This document shows, piece by piece, positions 48,487 through 58,704 of a stretch of 64,000 nt of DNA (its first letter is position 1; each line of letters opens with the position of its first letter). The DNA lies in contig JAKZZE010000011.1 of the NCBI GenBank assembly GCA_024220505.1, forward strand, positions 124,001 to 188,000, given 5' to 3'. The translations under genes and the position numbers were made by a program. The notes under the pieces are model-generated. The model did not search any database, was not told the DNA's origin, and was given only the letters and a program-made list of their open reading frames with translations. The DNA comes from Rhizopus arrhizus. Lineage: Eukaryota > Mucoromycota > Mucoromycetes > Mucorales > Rhizopodaceae.

Positions 48487-49021
48487 TGCTACCACATCAT
48501 TTTCACAAAAAAAAGACAAATCATACGGAGATCAAAATCTATATACATCTGCAAACAGATCAAAATACCTTCCTTATCCTAATTCAAAAGCTAGAAACAT
48601 ATTAAGTAATGAAATAGGAAAAAAGTCAGAGAATATTGAAGAATCTTCAAGTGAAGATGTTGAATCTTTAAGTTTGACTCGCTCTTATGGTATCTCGGAA
48701 TCCGAGGATTCTGAGGCAAGTACAAAGCATTTTCATATTTGGTCTATGTAAAAACACATTGCAAAAAGTGAATTTATTAGTCTTTTTTCTCATCAATAGC
48801 TTTAATAGGTTAACAAGGTCAAGAAAGAGCATACTAGATAGCAGCAATCATAACTTATCTATAAACTCTTAAAAAGTTATTGCAAAACATTCTTCGTATC
48901 GATCTATATCTACGTCTTATTATAATTTAAAAGATGATGAACAGCTCAAAATGAAAGGCAAATTTTTGCTTGGAAAACACAACAACGGGCCTATAAATCC
49001 ATACAGAACAAAGTTTAGATA
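48487..49021 (+). pseudogene. Fragment of an unidentified gene (C-terminal end)
   Basis: From about 48505 the frame reads KKDKSYGDQNLYTSANRSKY, then NEIGKKSENIEESSSEDVES and RSYGISESEDSEA, normal-looking coding sequence rich in Ser and Glu, up to a GT at about 48719. After a gap, LTRSRKSILDSSNHNLSINS, a stop, then KVIAKHSSYRSISTSYYNLK and GKHNNGPINPYRTKFR-stop. No join I tried restores one frame, and its 5' side is cut by the LINE relic. Probably the 3' remnant of a host gene. Confidence 0.35.
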
Positions 49022-50434
49022 AACTGTTTTAGAGTTATCATTTTTTTTATTATAAACAACAAAGGATCATACATAAAGCACGAACGTTTTGATTTGTATG
49101 CCTAAGCACCAATCGCCTAACCTAAACCTATAAAAGGGTATAGAAAAAGAAGCAACCATAAAGAAATATTTTACAAGGTTATGTTTGTGTGATCATTTTA
49201 CTTCATTATCCCAGCTATCTGTGGCACGGGTAGCAGTTTATTTCAGACCCTTTTTTTAGTGATTAGTGCTCAGCATACATTGTGAATATTGCGCGCCTAT
49301 TAGTTTCCTCTTGGTCAATTCATCATCACCAATTGTGTCCTAATTGCATTACACCTTATACTAATTGCCTAAATATCATGGCCAAAGGGTTTACTATATT
49401 TACTTGAAAGAACAGGTATAGCACAATACACAGGGTTTTTTTGTGTTGCTATATATCAAGCTTTGGAGTAAATTAGATAAGCATATTTAAGGATTTTTTT
49501 TTAGCTTTTTTCAAATATTCTTTGACGTCTACTTTCTGTCATCCAAAAGGTTGTTTGGAGGTACCGGCTCAAATCTTCCTCTCGTATGATCATTTTAGGC
49601 TAAGAATATGTAGATCTATTGGAATTATGCATAATTCCAAATCTGTAATAACCGTAAGAGATTATATTATATGCTATAAAAGAAGAGGAAAATATCAGAT
49701 CGTGGCATACAAACTTAATTATATCGTATATTATGCTAATAAGGTGCCAAAGAAAAAGGGGTTAGTAATTCATGTTTGACCGAAACTTACTCCTTTGAAC
49801 AACATGCCATGGATTCAAGTGTCCCAGATAAAGCACATAGCTTTCAAACAAACATAAATAATTTACTTTCATTATAACAATGAACTAAAAATTGACATGT
49901 TAAAATTGATAACATTAGTCTTCGCTGGAAATTTTTATAGCAAAACTATAAAAAAAAAGTTAACATTGTTTTGCTGCACAAGAATATTATATTTGTCCCA
50001 ACTTCCATAAGGACTCTAAGAAAGGATACCGTTTCTAAGGTTCTTAGTCACTTATGGGATATGCTGTAAATTTGGTTAAAATGCATGATAAAAAAATTAG
50101 TTGGAGTACGTCAAGTTGCCTGATCTGGTTATGAAATAACATGATATCAAGTGGTTTTTTTTACAAGAATGCGTATATAATCCCAAACTAAAAACAAAAG
50201 TACAAAATCTCTCTTTCACATATCCTGATTATAGTAATGTACAAAGCTCCTTTTTTTCTTTAGCACAAAAGTTTATGTATAATATCAGATGCTAAGCAAG
50301 CAAATGAAACAAACAAACAAAAAAACTTATGCATAATATCACCTCCCAAGACAAAGGGATAAATAAAAAAATTTTATAAAAAGAGCATCTTGGCTTTTCA
50401 AGAGTAAAGTAAATCATCTCTTAAAAAATGATTA

Positions 50435-50469
<35 letters not shown>

Positions 50470-53371
50470 CGAATCATTTACTCAAAATATAAAACGCCAG
50501 ACGCGTTTTGACGTTTCTTTAATTTTTGATTCGGAGCACCAAAAATAAAAATGCTTAATAAAATAAACAAAAGGTCATATTATTAAACACCAATCAAAAA
50601 ATTAAAGTAGGAGTCATTTTTTTATTGTGCGTACAGGGGCTGATATTGGTAACTATAGTAATAATAAGATGGCTCAAAATGAAATATACGTTTCACAGAA
50701 TTTAGCCCACTCTAAAATAAATTTTCATACAAATCACTGAATAATACTTTAAATAAATGTCAGGGCAAGGTTAAGAATTAAAGTATTGGGTTTATACAAA
50801 ATACAAAACAAAGAAGAGATACTTCATCTAACTTTTGAAATAAAAGACGGAACTGGATTAAAAGTGTGAACGGACCATGTTACTCATTTTATGCGATTTA
50901 GAGCGGAACACAAAGAATTATCTGTTCAAGTAACATACCTAAGGAAATACAAACATATTTGTAGTAAGCAAAAGTAAACAATTTGTTGCTATGTCTCATT
51001 ATTCTCATCATTCTTTTAATCATGCATAAATAAAAATGTGTTTGCTTGCAGTATAATTTTTATAAACTAACCAGGCAAACTATTTCCAATAAACAAAAAA
51101 GTATAAAACCTTTCACATTTCTCTTTCTTTTTTCTCCTTATTCTATCATCTATACTATCTTCCCAATGAACTTCTTTCATATCTTCTCAAGATCTTCTTC
51201 AATGTCATTGCTATCGTGCTTTACACTCTATTGTTATGATTATCTAAAAGGTTAAACAAGTTGGTTAATGGGACTAGCTTATTGAAGAATGCGATATAAT
51301 ACAATCAACATGCTACTTGTTCATATACTCAAGATTATTATCCAAAGAAGAGTCCTTAATAATGTTCATGATTATTCTGTAGCCAGTAGTCTGGCTTTCC
51401 ATTTATCAATCTCTGTGATAATTCAAATCAACAGTCTCATCGACATCCTTATTCTTACCTTTGCTATGGTTACTTTGCTGTGCAAAGGGTATCTTATTTA
51501 TTATGAATATTTCTGTCCTTCCTTTTGAATGGTAAATTGTATACATGAACATACATTTGACTGTTTACTTACAATGTTCCTTATAGGCTTCAAGCAAACA
51601 AAATCTATGCCATTACCCTGTGTTATTTTTAAGCTTTTTTATCATACATCTTTGCAAATATTTCGTGCTAACTGTGGCTTCGCTTGGGGGTGAACAATAT
51701 CAATAAAATGAAGCCAAATAACAAAAGGAAGGACTCAAATCTTTGTAAATGGCGGTATCTGGCCTGTCTGCTGGATTGGGCAAAGCCGAATGGTCGCTTT
51801 AAACTGTCTTTACAGATTAGACTTTGGAAACTTTAGGGGTCGGCTTAGCATCGGAAGCTGTTTGTCATTGCTTGGGAAAACCGGAAGCTTGTGATGGTGT
51901 TGATTTGCGCACGTGTCTCTTGGATGATGAAGACTTGGTGTCAAGACTTATGGCCTGCAGCCCATTCCTCAAGTGTCATATGCTATCCCTTCCTCGTTTG
52001 CAACGGCTTGACTGATTACTGGTATGTTCAAACATTGTATATTCATCAAGCAATCCTTAGCTAACCAATTCTTTGCTGTTTGTTTGGTAGATATTTAGTT
52101 TCTTTGGAAACTGATATCTACCATACAAATTACACATCTTTTTTTTCTCTATCTCTTCTAGGTACATAGGTAAATAGCATAATGATTCCTTCTGGTTTGT
52201 GCTGCCTTTTCTCGGTGCTGGTGTTCCTATGGTTCCTTGATCCTAGACAGCGTGTTTGCAACTCAATTATCGTCGTGAGTGTATGGTGTCCCTTCCGATG
52301 CAGGCAGTGGAAGACTAAGTCTGTAAAAATTCCTCATTGTTTCTACGGTCGAAATGTATTGACGGTTGAAGCGTAAAGTTTCCATTTGGGTTAACTTTGT
52401 CCCAGCAGATTGACTTGGATATAGAAAGTCATTATATAAATAACACATATCATCTTATAATAAATTTTTCTTGTGTTCAATTATATGTATTTATTGTCCA
52501 AGCAACAAATGGTTTGTTTGCGTTAACATAAAAGAAGTTTCAAGAGAAAGGGTAAAGCCTTTTTTTCTTTCTGGTTATAACCATAAGTTTTCTAATTTAC
52601 TAAAAACAATTCGCAGAATGCTTAACCCTCTGAATACAAGCGAGTAATGAATTTTATGTATTAATGTTTCCCTTGATATTTTACATAATTGATTACCATA
52701 TATGCAGTTTACTAACCTAAACTGCTTTGCTATATTCGCGTTCATCTCCACCTTATCAAATATACTCTTCTTTCTACATTTGAATTATAATAATCCTCAA
52801 CTACTGGTCATAAAATGTCTGTTAGATATAAATTTTTAAAAATATGACGATAATAGCATTCTGATCAGTATATCCAGCATAGACAATCATTAGTCTTCTC
52901 TCGTGACTCTTGAGGCTATAAATATTGATAATTACCTGCTCTCCTTTGATAGGTGCCTTAGATAAGTCAAGAAGTTTATAATAAAAATCCTTTGGAATTA
53001 GCAAGAATTATAAGCAACTTGGGTAATAATTCCAAAAGAAATGGCAATTATTTTGCTTCTGGTTATACCCTTTGTTTCTTTTGTTTAAACCATTTCTCAT
53101 ATTTCTACATATCCTTGCCAAGCGCTGTTTCAAAAATATTTATTGTCACTACTCATCTTTACACAGCTGACCAGAAACTGGGTTTATTATAATATCCTTA
53201 CTTCCAGGCACATTCCATATTATGCCACATCATCAAACTCATACAAAAACTGACCGGTCCTTCCAGCTTGGAATTTTTGTGGTGTTACTGGTATAGCCGA
53301 GGCACTAGACTCATACATTTTGCTAAAATATTTCTGTGCTTGCGGTAAGATGTTTCGATCTTAGAAAAGCT
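49022..53371. other. 4.3-kb AT-rich desert with short coding relics
   Basis: No intact gene. A33 tract at 50436-50468. On the minus strand around 52448-52263 the reading KLTQMETLRFNRQYISTVET then MRNFYRLSLPLPASEGTPYT looks like a fragment of an old element ORF, and around 51990-51820 (minus) SSSSKRHVRKSTPSQASGFP with a stop looks similar. TA repeats near 53372. Nothing else stands out. Confidence 0.5.
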
Positions 53372-54861
53372 GGAGTATATATATATATTTTTTATAAGGA
53401 GGCAAAGCTCAAGTTTATTGATGTGACGATATAATCAAGTCATGATAATTGTTTTTGGGTTTTTCAATGTTAAAAGTATATGCAATGATATATAAATATA
53501 TATATATTTTGTTGGATTGGTTGAGATATGAATGGATAGGAAGAGCTGTCAATAGTGATCTAGACTAATTCAATGAGAAAAGAGGTAAGGCACGGTGAGC
53601 GCAACCTTGAAGGAAGAGTTCTTCTCGGTAAGCCTGTCGGATGAGCCTACGGGCGCTTTGAATGACAATAGACGGAGCAAAAGGTTGATTGTTGAAAATC
53701 AGCTGCCAGGTAGCACGCCATACAGCCAGTAATGTATATCCAACCACTATAGCTGGAGAGACAGGCAAAGGGCAACAGATAGGCGGAGGAAATTCCAGAT
53801 GGAACAGGGCTTTCTGTAGTTGGTTTGTCGTCAGAGGCAGAAGACGAAAATACTCATCCCAAACAGTTTGCCAAACGAGCCATTTTTTTGGGCAGTCATA
53901 GAGGAAATGTTCTAAAGTATCCAATCCAGTAGCACACACGGAACATGTATCAAAAGGAAAATAAGATGGTATCAATCGATTCAACAGGGAGCGATGAGGG
54001 ATCTTGCGGTGTAAAAGACGATACCAAACATTACGACAGGCATGAGAGACAGGGTAGATCCAGAATTTTTTCCATGCTAATGCTGTCAGAGGAGATGTGC
54101 AAATTGATGAAGTCAAATCCTGAAGACAAAGGCTGCGGAACTGATTTGACGAAATAGGGCTTGAAGAGGCGCCAGCTAATAAACCCAGAGCCGAGATAAA
54201 AGGAGCGGCATCAATACCACGAGTGAGATCCGGTTTGAAGGGATTAGGACCTAAATAGGCATAACATGCTGGAATGAATGGACGAACAAGAAAGGGAGAA
54301 AGCAAAATTGAATTATGTCGTACCATCCGGAGAAAACGACGGACGAGATAAGGGTGCACCTGGAGTTCGGAATTTGTGCGGGCACGAAGACGATTAGTAG
54401 TAGGGTCAACGAGGTAGACGAGGGACAGACGCAGCTGAGATATCGAGCGTCTCAGTGATGGAACCGGAGAAGCACGTAATACCCCAGATATTAGTAATTG
54501 CAGGCAGGTATTTGCGTTCACTATTACCGAATGGAAATTATGAGGTAGGCGATCAATAGCTTGGAAGAATAAATGAAAGGGACTGCTTGACGAGCGCACG
54601 TAGGGTGGTCGTAAATCGTGAAAGACAAAGGAAAGTCGATAATCAGCCAAGGGCCAAGTAAACACTGAGGAAGTGGTATCCGACTGCAAATGATGAAGGA
54701 GACAGTCAGCTAGTCGAGGCAAGACTACAGAATTACAAATCATCGGCGAAGTCCAAAATGTCGCAGGTGGGCCTATAGGGGCACCGCTTAAAAGTGGAAT
54801 GAGCCATCGTAGTTGGAGAGTGTGTTGTTGAATACCAGGATCAAGTACATCAAGGCCACCT
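53372..54861 (-). mobile_element. 5'-truncated LINE (ORF2 C-terminus) with imperfect TSD
   Basis: A 392-codon minus-strand frame (54743-53565) corresponds to the LINE ORF2 C-terminal region; FSGGLDVLDPGIQQ (near 54860-54820) is the block following the RT thumb. Zinc-like motif: CSVCATGLDTLEHFLYDC followed by PKKWLVWQTVWDEYF. One frame change lies between 54790 and 54743. The 3' end is a tail of A then (TA)n at 53372-53392. Flanking sequences ATAYTCCAGCTTTT occur just after the tail and just before the 5' end with one mismatch, consistent with an aged target duplication. Confidence 0.82.
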
Positions 54862-56193
54862 GAAAAAAGCTGGAATATAGAAACTCGAGTAGATGAAGAT
54901 GAGTTATATCCGAAGCAGGTAATATCTCCCTACATACTGAAGCTGCATCCATGCTATCATTAACATTCACAGCCTTTAAGGTTGTTGTAGTTGGCTTTTG
55001 TCCATCCTGTTTAATAAAAAAAGAATTACATGGCTCAGAGAAATCTTGATATCAACATTATTTAGTTCAAATCTTTGTTCCACTTTATTTGTAATTTGTT
55101 TAAATACTTTTCAGGTTTTACATGACTTACTTTAATATTTCATTATATTGATGTTTTCTGAGTCATGACAAAGAATCACAACAACCTAAATTACCTTATG
55201 CTTTGCTATTATTGTCGATAGCTTCAGCTCTTGTATCATGCTGCCATACGTCTACTGATAGCTGCTACTCTCTTGAATACAATTTGGTCGTATATATGAA
55301 TGATAGTTGATATGTTTATTTTATCCTATAGTTACCAGCTTAGCTTTTAATCATTTTTCTGACTCTCTCGAATCTTGAACCGCTACTGTTGACTCTTCGT
55401 TTCTGTATAGGCATGCAAATAGGTAAAACATTGTATAGTAAATATTCACTTCAAACCAACAAAAATAAACAATGATCTGAAAAATGATACAGTTTAAAAA
55501 TTTCGTAATCTACGGTATTTTACTTAAGAATATAGAGATGTATATGTAAGAAAGATTGAGTACTATTTATTATTTCAGTTTTTTGTACTGTAAGTTAATT
55601 TAACTTTAATTCCAACCATAATTAATTGAGTGAATTCTGTCTTAACCCATTGGTCCTTTGTATAATTTTTTAAATTTTGTCTTCATGTAGTCGATATTTT
55701 TTATTAATCCTTAAATCCCTCCTGTTCCATCCTCTTTGATAGTACCTCTGGTCTGCAAAAAAAAAAAAAAAAATTGTTTTTAAATACAGCTTTTTATTAA
55801 ATAGAAGCTTTGGAAATGTAATTCCATATCCTGTTTTTTAACTAGTTCACGAAATGCATGGATAATAAAGAATAAATTTCTGATAAAAAAGTAAATTGAT
55901 GATCTGCTGGTATTAATTTGTGAAACTAAAATGTTATTTACTACATGGTTTATTCGTTTATTTGTGGTTAACTTAAATATGGTTAGTGTAAATGACAATG
56001 GTAGTTTTTTACGAGTTAAAAGGTATTTATAAAGCATTTGATATTAATTTATAGAAACAAAAGTTTTATTTACGGTTTATATGACAAAGAAAAAGAAAGT
56101 ATGGATGAGCAATGATGTATGAGAGAGAGAGAGGAAGAAAGAGAGGGAGAGAACATATACTCTTTATATGCTGATGTTTCCTTTTTTATTATT
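54862..56193. other. Intergenic, AT-rich
   Basis: Next to the LINE 5' end, a minus-strand frame reads SMDAASVCREILPASDITHL (54960-54880), perhaps part of the sequence the LINE hit. The rest shows no gene. Confidence 0.45.
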
Positions 56194-56561
56194 TTAGACA
56201 CCGCCACCACTTCGACTGCAAGTTTAAATGTATTAGCTTTATATTGTACCTTGGCTGTCAAAAGATTACCTGACATCTCTTAGCCCAATGCCATTATTTC
56301 GGCTTCTCCAATCATCACGAATGCGATCAAGATTAGCAGAATCAAAACTAGGTTCTCCAGATGGGATGAAAACCAATGGATGCGACACTGGGGTAATAGA
56401 AGCGGCCCTAAATTTTGCAACTGTATATACAGTAGCAGCAACTACTGTTGCTGGTATTGCCCTATGGAAAGGGAACATTAATTAAAGGAGAAAAAGCATA
56501 AAATTATTCAAAGCAAAGCATACCAATAGAGAGGACCTTTTGAAATAGTTTGATTAGGCAT
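56194..56561 (-). CDS. Small single-span membrane protein, 83 aa
   Basis: Three exons on the minus strand (56561-56524, 56461-56270, 56215-56194), introns 62 and 54 nt. MPNQTISKGPLYW leads into one hydrophobic helix, AIPATVVAATVYTVAKF, then a soluble tail: SHPLVFIPSGEPSFDSANLD, IRDDWRSRNNGIGLRDV and the C-terminal end SRSGGGV. Splicing the last exon creates the SRSGGGV end, a tail I associate with small conserved fungal proteins of unknown function. A mitochondrial inner-membrane or ER location is plausible but not shown. Three precisely phased introns in so short a frame make it very likely real. Confidence 0.75.
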
Positions 56562-57370
56562 TTAGTTTATTAAAAATGAAAAAGAAGTAAAATATAAAGA
56601 GGGGTGTGATTTATATAAGGGATGAGGGTTCAGTCACACAGATTTTTTAATACATGAAACCACATGAAGAAGAAAGAAAAAAAGTGACTTTTGAGGATTA
56701 AAGATGACTTCTTTTAATGATGAAAAATTGATCATAATTTCAAGCGTGTGAGCCTAACTTTTTATTTCAATTTTATTTTCTTTTAACCAAATAATGGAGA
56801 TAGATTCCCACGCATCGGAATTTGTGGAGAAAGAAAGGCCATTTTATGGGAAAACCATGCTACTTTACCCATTGGGAATCACGCGACCACACACAACTGT
56901 TTATTTGGTTACAATTCCTTTCTAAATTAAGTGCCCTTTTATTGAGAATCACATATACTACTTTCATAATAAACCTTGATAAGAGTGATTTATAAGAATG
57001 CATGTGTACGAGCATTGTACGATTTTCAAAAAAAAAAAAAAAAAAAAAAAATGAATGAAGCAAAGTAATAATGGTTGCTATGTTACTTTTTATTTGGCCC
57101 TGAAAATCAAAATATACGATTAAAGGCAGGTTCTTATTTACAATAAAAAAAAGACTTAGGTGAGCGTGTGGTGTCTTTAATACATTTTAATCGCCTAATC
57201 TAGATAAAAAAAAAGCATCCTTTGGGATCAAGGACGAAAAAAAGTAAAAGAAAAGTAAATGAGTAAGAAGGGAAAGACGTGTTAACTGAGTAGTGCGTTA
57301 ATTTTCCAAAATAGTTATCACATTTTCTTGATTGTTAATAAAACTTTCCTCATTTTTGGATTTCTAACCT
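56562..57370. other. Intergenic with an A24 tract
   Basis: A24 run at 57028-57051. No gene seen; upstream region of the small membrane-protein gene. Confidence 0.55.
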
Positions 57371-57830
57371 TCCTTTTACTACAGTGATTCTAACGGAGCA
57401 GCACATGCTATTTACTTGTATTCAAAAACAAGACTTGTGGAACGCAGCCTTCAAGAAATACTTGTCAAATCCTAAAGATCCCAACTGCAGCTCAATATTC
57501 GAGGACCTATCTACACTTAGATTATCCAAGTATTACGTTTTACACTACCATGACAAGTTTACAATCTATGATTTTTTTGCTACAGTTATTCGATTCATTT
57601 GGAAAGCCCACTGGTAACAATTCTTTGAGCAGACTCCTGTCTTGGATGAGATTGTCCTCAATAAAATCCAGAAGGAATTATTGAAATTATCTGCTTATAA
57701 TTTTCTATGCTAATATTTTTGTATTTTTGTATTGAGGTTACTGCTTCATACACTTGTGGCACTCTTAATCCTAATTCTCTTTAATGAATATTAATACATT
57801 AAAATTTTTTATTTATGAAAAGAAATTTTT
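57371..57830 (+). mobile_element. LINE ORF2 C-terminal fragment
   Basis: EQHMLFTCIQKQDLWNAAFK (zinc-binding/tower-like region), then YDFFATVIRFIWKAHW-stop-QFFEQTPVLDEIVLNKIQKE, parallel to the end of the 28-31 kb LINE (ALLYIWRAHWRYNFDGTPFL). A TAATGAATATTAATACATTAAAA end follows. Truncated and dead. Confidence 0.7.
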
Positions 57831-57887
57831 TCATTTACATAAAAAACACTGTAATAAGACACGCCCATCCTCTGGCTACCATTGACA

Positions 57888-58430
57888 AGAACTGAAAGAA
57901 ATAGACGCGTACATTGTCATCTTGACTGGTTACCAGGTGGAAAACCAGTACCTATCCAAGACATCCTACCCAGGTGCTCACTAAACAACATGCAATAAGA
58001 TGTCTCGATATGCACCATCGCTTACAAATGCCAGAAACAGTCCAAGATCCTCTATCGTTCCTTCTCAACAAATTACCAAACAGAATGCCATGTTCATCTC
58101 ACTCCGCCTCTCCATGGTTTATTCGATGGATGATCATCTGTACTATACTTTATGAACTTGACTATCTGTTCCATGATAAGGACCAACCGTCACCGCCATT
58201 CCAACCAGGGCAAAGATTCCTCGATTGGCTACCCTCTTCCCCTCACTAGTAACATTCACTTGTTTCCTTCACTCTTCCTCCCATATCTTTTTTACCCTTG
58301 ATCCCCAAAGGGGCTTTTAGCTTCCATTGAACTTTTTATTGATCTGACTAGGGCGAAAACGATGCAATATTAGACATCATGCGCTCAAAGTGATTATTAA
58401 TTTTTTATAAATAAAAATCAAAATTTAAAC
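57888..58430 (+). mobile_element. LINE 3'-terminal fragment, second copy
   Basis: With frame changes: RTRRNRRVHCHLDWLPGGKP, LTKQHAIRCLDMHHRLQMPE, VQDPLSFLLNKLPNRMP, FIRWMIICTILYELDYLF, FQPGQRFLDWLP, then a 3' UTR with TTTATTGATCTG and an AAATAAAAATCAAAA tail. Same family as 38898-39290. It lies directly upstream of the Fanzor gene. Confidence 0.72.
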
Positions 58431-58704
58431 GTATATAGTTGATATACGATCGGATTATGGCGGATGTAGAAAGCTAATGTTTTCACTAGTTTTCATGTCT
58501 GTCATAAACAATTAGTTAATGTGTCTCCTGAAAAGGTGAACTTTTATGTACAAACGTGTACTGGGTATACACTTAAGAGAGATATTAAAGTAGTAATTAA
58601 AAATGATAAATAAGTATGATAAATTAAAGGGAGTTTTTATAATGTTATTAAAAAAAAATGGTGTCCGTATAATCATCCTTTTTTTTTCCACATTTTGTAC
58701 CAAC

